DNA from: CBDUQI01 sp965369325 | GTDB taxonomy: Bacteria; Pseudomonadota; Gammaproteobacteria; Steroidobacterales; JBCBZW01 | Direction: 5' to 3' | Length of the DNA: 64,000 bases | Assembly: GCA_965369325.1 (NCBI GenBank) | Contig: CBDUQI010000004.1 | Coordinates: forward strand, 8,807 to 72,806 | Part shown: positions 42,155-51,906 of the stretch, one piece after another | Layout: every line of letters starts with the position of its first letter | Position numbering within the stretch: position 1 is the first letter of the stretch | Notes under the pieces: model-generated | The model's input: only the letters and a program-made list of their open reading frames with translations | Database searches by the model: none | What the model was told of the DNA's origin: nothing | Made by a program: the position numbers and the translations under genes

Positions 42155-42219
42155 GCGTTAGCTGTTGCTACGCAACCCAGGGGCAGTGCACCTTGGGCAA
42201 AGCGCTGGTGGTCGGCGCA

Positions 42220-43308
42220 TCAGTCCAGGTCTGAGGGGGCCACACGGAGCATACGTTTGATTTCATCGGTTTTCAGGCCGATGGCCATGGGACGCAGGTA
42301 ACCCGGCAACACGCACACATCGTAAAGCTCCCGAATCACGCCCTCGATGCGCACCCAGTGCATGGTGGTGCCGGTGGTGATGTCTATCACCATCACGCCG
42401 CAGCGGGCATCCGCGTCACGTTGCGTAAGCTCATCCGCCAGCGGCAGGCCGGCAAAGGTGTTGTTATCGTCGCGCGGTCGTGACAGCCCGACGATGGCGT
42501 AGTTGCCATGAAAGCTGAGCCCGCGACCGTAACCGGGCAGGAACGCCACCGGCTCGAATTTGCCCGCTTCTATGTCAATAAATCCAAACTGACCTTCGCC
42601 GGAGTTCAACACCCAGAGTTTGCCTTGATGCCACCGAGGGGAGTGGGGCATGGACAGGCCATCACAGACAATCTCGCGGCTGTTTACGTCCATCACCAAG
42701 CCGCCGCCGGTGCGCCGGTCGCGCCAGCCATCGGCCACGTCGCTGCGGGCGACGGCGCTCACCCACGCGGGTTTTCCATCGCGCATGGCCAGCCCGTTCA
42801 GGTGGCACCGATCTTCCGGTACCAGCGCGCTTAAAAACGGTGGTTTCCAAAGAGGCTTGAAGCTGTACCGGTCGCTGATGGTGGCCAGACAGCCAAACAG
42901 CGTGTTCACAAACACCGGTTGGCCTTGGGCATCCAGTGCGATGTCGTGCACATCCAGGTCGCCGGTGGTCCAGGCGATTTGTGGGACATACAAACGGTCG
43001 TAACCGCCGTAGTCCTGCTCAGGATCCAGCATGTTGTCAAAGCGCCATAGCTGGTAGGTTGAGCTCATGTATAGCGTGTCGGCATTGACGCACAAGCCCA
43101 TGGAGCGCTCAAACGTGCGATTGAAAATATCCAGCCGCCCATCTTGCCGAGTGCCCAGAAAAAATAATTTGCCCACCTGATAGGTGGACAGGACCAGACT
43201 CAGCTTCTGTTCTGCCATCCATTGCAGGAAATAGCGGGAACACATGAACTGTAGTTCCGGCGTGGCGCCAGGGCTGGTGCCTGTGTCTGCTGGCGTGGTT
43301 TCGGCCAC
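42220..43308 (-). CDS. TIGR03032 family protein
   Basis: The 362-residue product begins with an unstructured stretch and then shows family phrases: FMCSRYFLQWMAEQKLSLVL, STYQVGKLFFLG, DLDVHDIALDAQGQPVFVNT, CHLNGLAMRDGKPAWVSAVA and GVIRELYDVCVLPG. The family is a beta-propeller-like protein of unknown function seen in many Gram-negative bacteria. No signal peptide is visible. It converges with the symporter gene. Confidence 0.85.
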   Translation of the reverse strand: MAETTPADTGTSPGATPELQFMCSRYFLQWMAEQKLSLVLSTYQVGKLFFLGTRQDGRLDIFNRTFERSMGLCVNADTLYMSSTYQLWRFDNMLDPEQDYGGYDRLYVPQIAWTTGDLDVHDIALDAQGQPVFVNTLFGCLATISDRYSFKPLWKPPFLSALVPEDRCHLNGLAMRDGKPAWVSAVARSDVADGWRDRRTGGGLVMDVNSREIVCDGLSMPHSPRWHQGKLWVLNSGEGQFGFIDIEAGKFEPVAFLPGYGRGLSFHGNYAIVGLSRPRDDNNTFAGLPLADELTQRDADARCGVMVIDITTGTTMHWVRIEGVIRELYDVCVLPGYLRPMAIGLKTDEIKRMLRVAPSDLD

Positions 43309-43669
43309 CGATGAGCCTCCTCAAGCTTTACAACGCGCAAACTCAACGCACGTAGAGGGTACATTACCAGGGAATCGCTTTTCCATCCCAGGCGAAGAAG
43401 CCGCCGTTATCCGCCTCATTCAGGCGCTCGGTCACCTGCGGTATTTGGTAGGCAACACGCGGTGGTGGTGCTTGGTGATCAGCCGGATTGCGCTGGCGCT
43501 ACGGCAACGCTGCGACTCAGATATTCCGGGTCGGCTTGCTCTGCCCGCTCAAGTCTTGTCAGAGTTTTGTGATCTCCCAATGAAACCTTATTGCTAGCAT
43601 CGGCAACATACATCACCATAAAGGCGCACACTGCGGGTGATGCCGGGGCAAGTTTAAGGGGAATGCGGA
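43309..43669. other. Intergenic region with a possible C-terminal gene remnant
   Basis: No complete gene is visible in these 361 bp. On the minus strand, a frame ending with TAA at 43366-43364 reads VAYQIPQVTERLNEADNGGF followed by FAWDGKAIPW, about 30-43 residues of protein-like character with no start, so it could be the 3' end of a lost gene. The rest would hold the promoters of the TIGR03032 gene and of the FMN enzyme at 43670. Confidence 0.3.
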
Positions 43670-45166
43670 ATGGCGACCATCATGTATGTGCTGCAATTTA
43701 TGGCGGTACTGTTTGTTTTTGCAATCGGCGCAGCGGTGCTGGCGGTGTTGGTGCTGTACGTGCTGGACCGCACTCAAAAGACCCATGCGATCCGCCGTAA
43801 CTTCCCGGTAATCGGGCGGTTTCGTTATCTGTTTGAGCACTTGGGCGAGTTCTTTCGGCAGTACTTTTTTGCTCAGGACCGAGAGGAGATGCCATTCAAC
43901 CGGGCCACCCGCTCGTGGATCTATCGAGCGGCCAAGGGGGTGGATACCACGGTGGCATTCGGCTCTACCCGCGATCTGCGCCCGGTCGGTACCATCAGTT
44001 TTGTTAATTGCCCGTATCCCACGTTGGATCATGAGGCGGTGGATACGACCAATGTGACGGTGGGCCCGTATTGCGAGACACCTTACGTCACCAACTCGCT
44101 GTTTAACGTCTCTGCCATGAGTTTTGGGGCGATCTCCAAACCCGCAGTGCAGGCGCTGTCCAAAGGTGCCGCCCGCGCTGGCATCTGGCTGAATACTGGC
44201 GAAGGCGGATTGTCGCCGTACCATCTGGAGGGTGGCTGTGATGTCGTGTTTCAGATGGGTACCGCCAAGTATGGCGTGCGTGACGAAGAGGGTAATTTAA
44301 GCGAGGAGAAATTGCGGGCCGTTGCTGCCAACGAATCGGTGCGCATGATTGAAATCAAGCTCAGCCAGGGGGCGAAACCCGGCAAGGGCGGGATCCTGCC
44401 GGGCGAGAAGGTCACCCAGAGGATTGCTGAGATTCGCGGTATTCGCCCGGGTGAGAGTTCAATTAGCCCCAACCGCCATCCCAATATTGATTCTGCGGCA
44501 GAGTTGCTGGACTTTATTGAGCGAGTGCGTTTAATAGCCGGTAAGCCAGTGGGGATTAAGGCGGTAATAGGATCGCACACTTGGCTGGATGACTTGTGCC
44601 GTGAGATTAAATCACGGGGTGTTCGCAGCGCCCCGGATTTTATTACGGTTGACAGTGCTGATGGTGGCACTGGCGCCGCGCCGATGAGCCTGATCGACTA
44701 TGTGGGTATGCCGGTGCAGGAGAGCCTGCCGCTAGTCGTGGACAAGCTCATTCAATATGGGCTACGTGATCGGGTGAAAGTGATTTCAAGCGGCAAAATG
44801 GTGACGCCGGCCGAAGTGACCTGGGCGCTTTGCGCTGGCGCGGACTTTGTGAACTCCGCGCGTGGGTTTATGTTTGCGTTGGGCTGCATTCAGGCACTTC
44901 AATGCAACAAGAACACCTGCCCTACGGGCATTACCACGCATAACAAGCGGCTTCAGTCCGGTCTTGATGTGACGGACAAGTCGGAGCGTGTGTACCGCTA
45001 TGCGAAGACCATTGCCAAGGAGATCGGCGTGATCGCCCACTCCTGTGGCGCTGCAGAGCCGCGTCGTTTGCGCCGCCATCATTGCCGCATCCAGCGCGCC
45101 GACGGGCGCTCTGTATTGCTGAGCGATCTGTACCCGCCAATCGAGCCCTCGGAAGACATGAGCTAA
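43670..45166 (+). CDS. Membrane-anchored FMN-dependent glutamate synthase-like protein
   Basis: The 498-residue product has one N-terminal membrane helix (about 4-30), then the glutamate-synthase central/FMN fold: FNVSAMSFGAISKPAVQALS, WLNTGEGGLSPYHLEGG, IEIKLSQGAKPGKGGILPG, SPNRHPNIDS, DFITVDSADGGTGAAP, and the Fe-S motif region LGCIQALQCNKNTCPTGITT. It lacks the glutaminase domain, so it is not a complete GOGAT. Such stand-alone proteins are common and unassigned. It is followed by the TPP enzyme after 138 bp and may share a pathway with it. The strong stems at 45199-45292 lie between. Confidence 0.85.
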   Translation: MATIMYVLQFMAVLFVFAIGAAVLAVLVLYVLDRTQKTHAIRRNFPVIGRFRYLFEHLGEFFRQYFFAQDREEMPFNRATRSWIYRAAKGVDTTVAFGSTRDLRPVGTISFVNCPYPTLDHEAVDTTNVTVGPYCETPYVTNSLFNVSAMSFGAISKPAVQALSKGAARAGIWLNTGEGGLSPYHLEGGCDVVFQMGTAKYGVRDEEGNLSEEKLRAVAANESVRMIEIKLSQGAKPGKGGILPGEKVTQRIAEIRGIRPGESSISPNRHPNIDSAAELLDFIERVRLIAGKPVGIKAVIGSHTWLDDLCREIKSRGVRSAPDFITVDSADGGTGAAPMSLIDYVGMPVQESLPLVVDKLIQYGLRDRVKVISSGKMVTPAEVTWALCAGADFVNSARGFMFALGCIQALQCNKNTCPTGITTHNKRLQSGLDVTDKSERVYRYAKTIAKEIGVIAHSCGAAEPRRLRRHHCRIQRADGRSVLLSDLYPPIEPSEDMS

Positions 45167-45198
45167 CGCAGGCTTGCCCCGGCGCAGGTCAGCGCCAG

Positions 45199-45248
45199 CC
45201 GCGGCGAAGCCCGTTGATCTACCCGCCCCACGGTGGCCTTCGCCGCGG
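45199..45248. promoter_or_regulatory. Long-range inverted repeat before the TPP enzyme gene
   Basis: CCGCGGCGAAG (45199-45209) is exactly complementary to CTTCGCCGCGG (45238-45248), an 11-bp stem with a 28-base loop. It lies in the leader upstream of the acetolactate-synthase-like gene. Confidence 0.5.
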
Positions 45249-45258
45249 GCACCGGCGC

Positions 45259-45292
45259 GTGTGTCGTGCGCGCTGGGTGACACACCGTTTTT
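45259..45292 (+). terminator. Attenuator-like hairpin with T-tract just before the TPP enzyme gene
   Basis: GTGTGTC (45259-45265) pairs with GACACAC (45279-45285) around a 13-base loop, and TTTTT follows at 45288-45292, with AGGAG and the start codon right after. This is the shape of an intrinsic terminator placed between the upstream gene and the downstream start, so it may end the FMN-enzyme transcript or attenuate the TPP-enzyme one. Confidence 0.5.
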
Positions 45293-45304
45293 AGGAGTCG
45301 CGAG

Positions 45305-46960
45305 ATGAAAGCATCCGATCTGTTCGTTAAATGTCTGGAGCGTGAGGGCATCGAGTACATCTTTGGTGTGCCCGGAGAAGAAAACGCTGATTTCGTCATG
45401 TCGCTGGAACAATCTGAGCAAATCAAATTTGTGCTCACCCGCCATGAGCAGGGGGCCGCGTTTATGGCTGAGATATACGGTCGCCTCACCGGCGACCCCG
45501 CCGGTTGCTTGGGGACGCTGGGGCCGGGTGCAACGAATCTGATCACTGGCGTTGCCGATTCCAACATGGATCGCGCGCCCATGCTGGTATTAACCGGTCA
45601 GGGGGCATCGGAGCGATTGCATAAAGAGTCGCATCAGGTGATGGATGTGGTGGCGATGTTTGAGCCGGTGACCAAGTGGGCGGTGAGTGTGTTACACCCC
45701 AATACCATCGCCGAGATTGTACGCAAGGCGGTGCGTCTGGCGCGTACCGAAAAGCCGGGCGCTGTCCATATCGAGTTGCCGGAGGACATCGCCAAACTGC
45801 CGACGAGCGCCACACCGCTGGAACCGCGACGTTTCCGCCGGCCGGTGCCGGATGAGAAGATCGTGGACCAAGCCTGGGAGCTGCTGCGCAACGCGCGCAA
45901 GCCGGTCATCATCGCCGGCAACGGCTGTATCCGCCGTCGCGCCAGCAAACAGCTCAGACGGTTGTGCGAGCAAACCGGCATCGGGGTGGTGAGCACTTTT
46001 ATGGCCAAGGGCGCGGTGGATATGGATGCCCCGTACTGCCTGTATACCGTGGGGCTCGGATCGCGCGATCGGGTGAACTGTGTGATCGATGAAGCCGATC
46101 TGGTGATTACGCTGGGCTTCGACATGGTGGAGTACCATCCGCAGTTGTGGAACCCAGTTGGCGACAAGCGCATCGTGCATGTGGATTTTCTGCCCGCTGA
46201 GATCGATGACAGCTACGATCCGGCGATCGAACTGATCGGCGATCTGGCACATGCCCTGTGGATGCTGAATGAGCGAGTGGCGCGTGACGGCGATTCGCTG
46301 GACTACGATTTTTCTACTCAGGCAACCACCCGTCAGGCGATGGCGCGGGACTTTGCTGAGCATGCCGAGGATGACACGCGCGGTAGCATCCGTCCGCAAA
46401 AGGCACTGTGGGATGCCCGCCAGGTACTGGGCCCGCAGGACATCTTGCTGTCTGATGTGGGGGCCCACAAGATGTGGATCGCCCGCCACTACCATTGCCA
46501 TGAGCCCAACACCTGCCTGATCCCAAACGGCTTCTGCTCGATGGGCTTTGCGCTGCCGGGTGCGATCGCGGCAAGTCTGGTGTATCCCGAACGGCGCATC
46601 ATGGCAGTGGCTGGGGACGGCGGATTCCTGATGAACGTTCAGGAGATGGAAACGGCTAAACGTCTGGGCAGCAACATTGTGGTGATGGTATGGGAAGACG
46701 GTGCCTACGGGCTGATCGCCTGGAAGCAGGACAACGAGTTTGGGCGCCATACGCCACTTTCCTTCTCTAATCCCGACTGGATGCAGTTGGCCAGCGCCTT
46801 TGGCTGGAACGGCCATCGGGTGGAGAACTCGGTGGATTTGCGCGACACACTTGAGCGGGCGTGCAGCGAGTCTGGCCCCAGCCTGGTAGTGATCCCTATC
46901 GACTACCGCGAGAACCCGCTGCTGACCCAGAAGCTGGGTGAGGTGACCTGCACCATCTAG
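45305..46960 (+). CDS. Acetolactate synthase large-subunit-like TPP enzyme
   Basis: The 551-residue product starts behind AGGAG. It has the three domains of the AHAS family: the N-terminal pyrimidine domain with catalytic Glu48 in TRHEQGAAFMAE, the central domain (KPVIIAGNGCIRRRASKQL), and the C-terminal diphosphate domain with GDGGFLMNVQEMETA. The Asn-Asn of that motif is replaced by WEDGAYG. No small regulatory subunit is adjacent, so it is unlikely to be the biosynthetic branched-chain enzyme. A decarboxylase/ligase acting on 2-oxoacids is expected. It lies in a run with an FMN enzyme, an aldehyde dehydrogenase and a malic enzyme. Confidence 0.85.
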   Translation: MKASDLFVKCLEREGIEYIFGVPGEENADFVMSLEQSEQIKFVLTRHEQGAAFMAEIYGRLTGDPAGCLGTLGPGATNLITGVADSNMDRAPMLVLTGQGASERLHKESHQVMDVVAMFEPVTKWAVSVLHPNTIAEIVRKAVRLARTEKPGAVHIELPEDIAKLPTSATPLEPRRFRRPVPDEKIVDQAWELLRNARKPVIIAGNGCIRRRASKQLRRLCEQTGIGVVSTFMAKGAVDMDAPYCLYTVGLGSRDRVNCVIDEADLVITLGFDMVEYHPQLWNPVGDKRIVHVDFLPAEIDDSYDPAIELIGDLAHALWMLNERVARDGDSLDYDFSTQATTRQAMARDFAEHAEDDTRGSIRPQKALWDARQVLGPQDILLSDVGAHKMWIARHYHCHEPNTCLIPNGFCSMGFALPGAIAASLVYPERRIMAVAGDGGFLMNVQEMETAKRLGSNIVVMVWEDGAYGLIAWKQDNEFGRHTPLSFSNPDWMQLASAFGWNGHRVENSVDLRDTLERACSESGPSLVVIPIDYRENPLLTQKLGEVTCTI

Positions 46961-47008
46961 TGCGAGCCTGCGAGGATGTCCGAGCACCGTTGAGTTAAGG
47001 AGACACAC

Positions 47009-48448
47009 ATGAGCGACAGTTTTGAGCTGCTCACCGTGGCGCCGGATGCGCCCGCCGGCCGCATGACCGTGTACGCACCGTTTGATCGCGAGCAGATCGG
47101 GCAGGTGCACACCTGCGGTGCGACTCATATCGAGCAGGCGCTGGCGGCGGCACAGCGCAATTTCGAACGACGCGATCAGTGGATTGTGTTGCATGAGCGT
47201 ATCGCCATTTTGGAGCGCGCGGCCGCCTTGATGTCCCAGCGCGCTGACGCTCTGGCACTGGAGGCGGCGCGTGAGGGCGGTAAGCCACTGCCCGACTCGC
47301 AGGTAGAGGTTGCGCGTGCGATCGACGGCATGCGTTTATGCATCGAAGTATTGCGCAGTGAGCAGGGCGAGGTGATTGCGATGGGCGGCACTGCGGGCAG
47401 CGCCCACCGGGCCGCGTTTACGCTGCGCGAGCCCATTGGTGTGGTGGTGGCGGTGAGTGCGTTCAACCATCCGCTTAATCTCATCGTCCACCAGGTGGCA
47501 GCGGCCGTAGCCAGCGGTTGCCCGGTGATCGTAAAGCCGGCCGCCGATACGCCGCTGTCATGCTGGCGCTTCGTCAAGATACTGCACGAAGCCGGGTTGC
47601 CGTTGTCGTGGTGCCAGTGTGTGATTACGCCTGATCTGGCGCTGGCCGAAGCGCTGGTGACGGATTCTCGGGTGGCGTTCTTCAGCTTTATCGGCAGCGC
47701 GCGGGTTGGCTGGATGCTGCGCTCAAAACTCAGCCCTGGCACCCGCTGTGCGCTGGAGCACGGCGGTGCTGCACCCGTGCTGCTCGCAGCGGACGCTGAT
47801 TTGGTGGGCGCGACAGCCTCCATCACCAAAGGCGGTTACTACCACGCGGGGCAAGTGTGCGTGTCGGTGCAGCGAGTGTTCGCCGAGCGCTCTATCGCCG
47901 AGTCGTTCGCCCAGGGCCTGGCCGAGGCGGCGACGGCGCTGCGCATTGGCGATCCCACGTGCGCGGATACTGAGGTGGGCCCGCTGATACGCCCCCGCGA
48001 AACCGAGCGGGTGGCGCAGTGGGTGCAGGAGGCTGTGGCGGGCGGCGCGCAACATGTATGCGGGGGAGATGCCCTGAGTGCCAGCACCTATCCCTGCACC
48101 GTGCTGCTGGAGCCTCCGGCGGACGCAAAGGTGAGTACGCAGGAGATATTCGGCCCCGTGGTGTGCGTCTATGCCTACGATGAACTGGATGAGGCCATTG
48201 CCCGTGCTAACAGCCTGCCGTTCGCTTTTCAGGCGGCGGTCTATACCGCGCAACTGGAGACCGCACTGCGAGCCTACCGGCAACTGCGCGCGTCCGCCGT
48301 GATGCTTAACGATCACACAGCGTTCCGCGTTGACGGCATGCCGTTTGCCGGCCTGGGGCAGTCGGGCCTGGGTGTAGGTGGCATTGGCCACACCATGCGC
48401 GATATGCAGATTGAAAAAATGCTGGTGATCCGCTCGGAGCAGTTGTAA
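47009..48448 (+). CDS. NAD(P)-dependent aldehyde dehydrogenase
   Basis: The 479-residue product starts behind AAGGAG. The family signatures are visible: GVVVAVSAFNHPLNL, the cofactor-binding FIGSARVG, the base glutamate in ALEHGGAAPVLL, and the catalytic cysteine in YYHAGQVCVSVQRVF, followed by EIFGPVVCVYAYD. The substrate aldehyde is unknown. Position 48 bp after the TPP enzyme suggests it oxidises an aldehyde made by that enzyme (inference). Confidence 0.9.
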   Translation: MSDSFELLTVAPDAPAGRMTVYAPFDREQIGQVHTCGATHIEQALAAAQRNFERRDQWIVLHERIAILERAAALMSQRADALALEAAREGGKPLPDSQVEVARAIDGMRLCIEVLRSEQGEVIAMGGTAGSAHRAAFTLREPIGVVVAVSAFNHPLNLIVHQVAAAVASGCPVIVKPAADTPLSCWRFVKILHEAGLPLSWCQCVITPDLALAEALVTDSRVAFFSFIGSARVGWMLRSKLSPGTRCALEHGGAAPVLLAADADLVGATASITKGGYYHAGQVCVSVQRVFAERSIAESFAQGLAEAATALRIGDPTCADTEVGPLIRPRETERVAQWVQEAVAGGAQHVCGGDALSASTYPCTVLLEPPADAKVSTQEIFGPVVCVYAYDELDEAIARANSLPFAFQAAVYTAQLETALRAYRQLRASAVMLNDHTAFRVDGMPFAGLGQSGLGVGGIGHTMRDMQIEKMLVIRSEQL

Positions 48449-48639
48449 CGAACCTGCGGAGGGGACTCAGCCGACCGCCTGAGGCGCACCCAACAGGCCT
48501 CATAAACCGCTCCACACCCGCCGCGCAGAGCAATTCATCGTCGCAGAGCATTTAACCCGCCACGCAGGCCACGTAGAATCCGGTATCGTCAGGTGGGCGA
48601 GGCGCACTGCTGGTGTGATGGTTTTTTAAGGGGCTGATT

Positions 48640-50355
48640 TTGCGACACTACAAACTATCGCGTAACGATCAGGGCGGATATTTGCTGCGTGTCGACAGCA
48701 AGGGCCCGTCCTTGCTGCGCGATCCGCTGCTGAACAAAGGCACTGCGTTTACCGAACAGGAGCGCCGGCATTTTCAGCTAGAAGGCCTGTTGCCACGTCA
48801 GTACAACTCGCTGGCGCTGCAGGCCAAACGCCGCTACGCGGCCGTCATGGCTTACCAGGATCCGATGGATCGGTACGTGGCACTGTCGGCGCTGCAAGAT
48901 CGCAACGAGCATTTGTTCTACCGCGTGCTGTGTGACCACCTCGAAGAGCTGATGCCTATCGTTTATACGCCGACGGTAGGGCAGGCGACACAGCGCTACA
49001 GCGAGGTTTTTCGTCGCGGTCGAGGCGTATGGATTACGCCGGATTTGCGCGGCCGTATCCGCGACGTGCTGGCGTCTGCGTCAAACTGGTGCGATGTTAG
49101 CCTGCTGGTGGTTACCGATAACGAATCTATTCTAGGCATTGGCGACCAGGGCGCGGGTGGCATCGCCATTTCTATCGGCAAGCTGTCGTTGTACTGCGCT
49201 GGTGCGGGCATTCACCCGGCGCGCACTTTGCCGGTCAGCCTGGATGTGGGCACCAACAACCAAACACTGCTTGAGGATGAGATGTACCTAGGCTGGCCTC
49301 ACCCCCGTTTGCAGGGTGAGGAGTACGACGCACTGGTGGAGGAGTTTGTCGAGGCGGTGACGGATGTATTCCCCGGCGCGTTAGTGCAGTGGGAAGATTT
49401 TCGTCACCACAATGCGCTAAGAATTTTGGAGCGCTATCGCGATCGTGTGCTCTCGTTCAACGACGATATCCAGGGCACCGGCGCGGTGGCTCTGGCCGGC
49501 GTACTCAGTGCCTTGCGGGCCACCGATGGTGCGCTGGCCGATCAGCGTGTTGTCATTCTGGGCGCGGGCGCTGCCGGGCTGGGTATCGCACGCCAGTTGC
49601 GCGCAGGCATGCGCGATGCCGGCTTGAGTGAACAGCAAGCCCGTTCCCGCCTGGCCATCCTGGACAGCCGTGGTTTGCTGGTGGACGATCGTGAGCTAGG
49701 TACCGGTTACAAACAGGAACTGGCCTGGCCTGCCGCCGCCGCTGCTGCGATGGGCTTGGGCGAGCCCACCGAGCGCACACTGCACGATGTGATTGCCGCG
49801 TTCCGCCCGGCGGTGCTGATTGGCGCTGCCGGTCAGGCGGGCGCTTTTGATGAGCTGGCAGTTCGCGAGATGGCGCGTCACGTGGCGCGACCGATTATTC
49901 TGCCGTTCTCCAATCCTACCTCCATCGCTGAGGCGCGCCCGGATGATCTGATCGCTTGGACCGATGGTAAAGCACTAGTAGCAACGGGCAGCCCGTTCGA
50001 ACCGGTGGAGTATGACGGGCGCACCATTCAGATTGGCCAGGGAAACAATGTGTTTATCTTCCCGGGCCTGGGCATGGGGGCATTGCTGTGCCATGCCAAA
50101 CAGGTGAGCGATGGCATGATCAGTGCGGCGTCCAGTGCGCTGGCCCAGGCGATGCACGAGCATGAACTGAAGAGCGGTCTGCTGTTTCCCGCGGTGTCGC
50201 GCCTAGCCGAGGTATCCGCACGGGTGGCGGCGGCAGTGATGGCGCGTGCGGGCGAGGAGGGCAATGGCGATGCCCTGTCGGCGTCACAAATCGAACTGAT
50301 GCTGGAGCGCCACACCTGGGACCCACAGTACCCCGAGCTCGTGCTGGAGGAGTAG
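48640..50355 (+). CDS. maeA: NAD-type malic enzyme
   Basis: The 571-residue product begins with TTG 48640 behind AAGGGG. It shows the long-form malic enzyme layout: YTPTVGQATQRYSEVFRRGRGVWI, then DNESILGIGDQGAGGIAISIGKLSLY-type sequence (about 155-185), WEDFRHHNALRILERYR, FNDDIQGTGAVALAGVLSAL and the nucleotide fold ILGAGAAGLGIARQL. These convert malate to pyruvate and CO2. The length and motifs match the NAD-linked SfcA/MaeA type. It follows the aldehyde dehydrogenase after 191 bp, so it may have its own promoter. Confidence 0.85.
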   Translation: MRHYKLSRNDQGGYLLRVDSKGPSLLRDPLLNKGTAFTEQERRHFQLEGLLPRQYNSLALQAKRRYAAVMAYQDPMDRYVALSALQDRNEHLFYRVLCDHLEELMPIVYTPTVGQATQRYSEVFRRGRGVWITPDLRGRIRDVLASASNWCDVSLLVVTDNESILGIGDQGAGGIAISIGKLSLYCAGAGIHPARTLPVSLDVGTNNQTLLEDEMYLGWPHPRLQGEEYDALVEEFVEAVTDVFPGALVQWEDFRHHNALRILERYRDRVLSFNDDIQGTGAVALAGVLSALRATDGALADQRVVILGAGAAGLGIARQLRAGMRDAGLSEQQARSRLAILDSRGLLVDDRELGTGYKQELAWPAAAAAAMGLGEPTERTLHDVIAAFRPAVLIGAAGQAGAFDELAVREMARHVARPIILPFSNPTSIAEARPDDLIAWTDGKALVATGSPFEPVEYDGRTIQIGQGNNVFIFPGLGMGALLCHAKQVSDGMISAASSALAQAMHEHELKSGLLFPAVSRLAEVSARVAAAVMARAGEEGNGDALSASQIELMLERHTWDPQYPELVLEE

Positions 50356-50446
50356 TTACCTGTGCCGGAAGCCGGCGTGGTGGCAGCGCTGCGGCGAGCC
50401 GGTATCATGAGCAGCCTCCCTGTCAGCCGCACAGCCAGGACCGAGC

Positions 50447-51889
50447 ATGAGCCACCGCGATAACCCCAACCCACTCAGCCAGGACGAGGCGATCGCCGCC
50501 ATTGCGCAAGTTGTGGGGCCGGCTGGGCTTATCCAAGGGGCTGACGATCAGCAACGTATCCTGATCGATCATCGCCGCTTGTATCATGGGCGTGCCGCAG
50601 CGGTCGTACGCCCCGCCAACACTGAGCAGGTGGCTGAGGTCGTGCGTCTGTGTAATCGCGCGGGCCTGGGGGTTGTGCCGCAAGGCGGCAATACCGGTTA
50701 CTGTGGCGGCGCGACGCCAGATGAAAGCGGCCGCGAAGTGGTGGTGTGCCTGGAGCGAATGCGCGCCGTACGCGAGGTGGATAGCGTGAACTTCACCATG
50801 ACCGTGGAGGCCGGCGTGGTGTTGGCAGATGTGCAAAAAACCGCACAAGCAGGCGATATGTTCTTCCCACTCAGTCTGGGCTCGGAAGGTTCCTGTCAGA
50901 TTGGCGGCAATCTGGCGACCAACGCGGGCGGCACTGCGGTGCTGCAGTATGGAAATGCACGGGAACTGGTACTGGGGCTAGAAGTGGTGCTGGCGGATGG
51001 GCGCATCTGGCAAGGTCTTTCCAAACTGCGCAAGGACAACGCGGGCTACGACCTGAAACAGCTGTTTCTGGGCGCTGAGGGCACGCTTGGCATTATTACT
51101 GCCGCGGTACTCAAGTTGTACCCGGCGCCGCGTGCACGGCAGACCGCTATTGCGGCTGTTGCCGATGTGCAGGCTGCTTGCGAGTTGCTGGCCAGCGCGC
51201 GCGCGGTTAGCGGTGATGCGGTGACCTCGTTTGAATACATCCCGCGTTATGCGATGGCACTGACCACCACCCACATCAAGGGGGTGACCGACCCGTTTGA
51301 ACAGCCGCACCCCCACTATGTGCTGATTGAGTTGGCGAGCTCCGATCCGAAGGCGCCGCTGGACGCGCAGCTGGAAAGCCTGCTGGCAAAGGGGATCGAC
51401 AATGCCTCGGTTCGCGATGCGGTAGTTGCACAGAGCGAGGCACAGCGACTGGCGCTGTGGCGTATTCGCGAGTCGGTGCCGCAGGCGCAACGCGAAGTAG
51501 GCGATTCACTGAAGCACGATGTATCGGTGCCGGTCTCGCGGTTGCCGGAGTTTCTGGAGCGCGGTGTTGCGCTGGCGCTGGCGGTAAGCAGCGATGCGCA
51601 AGTGTGCTGTTACGGGCACATTGGCGATGGCAATCTACACTTTAACTTCCACCCGCCGGCAGGCATGAATCTGGCGGATTTTGTTGCGCGCGATGGCGCG
51701 CGCATTGGTGAGGCGCTGTATGGTCTGGTCCGCGAGTTGGGTGGCAGCGTGGCGGCGGAGCACGGCGTCGGCAAACTCAAACGCCCTGCGCTGCATACCT
51801 GGGGCGATCCGGTGGGCTTGCAACTCATGCGTGAGGTGAAGCAGGCACTAGACCCACGCGGACTCATGAATCCGGGCAAAGTGGTTTGA
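50447..51889 (+). CDS. FAD-binding oxidoreductase, GlcD-type 2-hydroxyacid dehydrogenase
   Basis: The 480-residue product has the PCMH FAD-binding domain (GVVPQGGNTGYCGGATPDES, VGGNLATNAGG-like IGGNLATNAGGTAVLQYG, LRKDNAGYDLKQLFLGAEGT) and a C-terminal FAD-oxidase domain with HDVSVPVSRLPEF, CCYGHIGDGNLHFNF and SVAAEHGVGKLKRPAL. The histidines of the last two motifs bind the substrate or a metal. D-lactate, D-2-hydroxyglutarate or glycolate are usual substrates. It overlaps the region just before the dehydratase gene (stop at 51889, next ATG at 51907), suggesting co-transcription. Confidence 0.85.
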   Translation: MSHRDNPNPLSQDEAIAAIAQVVGPAGLIQGADDQQRILIDHRRLYHGRAAAVVRPANTEQVAEVVRLCNRAGLGVVPQGGNTGYCGGATPDESGREVVVCLERMRAVREVDSVNFTMTVEAGVVLADVQKTAQAGDMFFPLSLGSEGSCQIGGNLATNAGGTAVLQYGNARELVLGLEVVLADGRIWQGLSKLRKDNAGYDLKQLFLGAEGTLGIITAAVLKLYPAPRARQTAIAAVADVQAACELLASARAVSGDAVTSFEYIPRYAMALTTTHIKGVTDPFEQPHPHYVLIELASSDPKAPLDAQLESLLAKGIDNASVRDAVVAQSEAQRLALWRIRESVPQAQREVGDSLKHDVSVPVSRLPEFLERGVALALAVSSDAQVCCYGHIGDGNLHFNFHPPAGMNLADFVARDGARIGEALYGLVRELGGSVAAEHGVGKLKRPALHTWGDPVGLQLMREVKQALDPRGLMNPGKVV

Positions 51890-51906
51890 CCGGCACCCTG
51901 ACCGAT

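Noticed and set aside
45305..46960. TPP enzyme as biosynthetic acetolactate synthase for branched amino acids
   Set aside because: No IlvN/IlvH small subunit or ilv gene is adjacent, and the NN of the diphosphate motif is changed; general 2-oxoacid role preferred.
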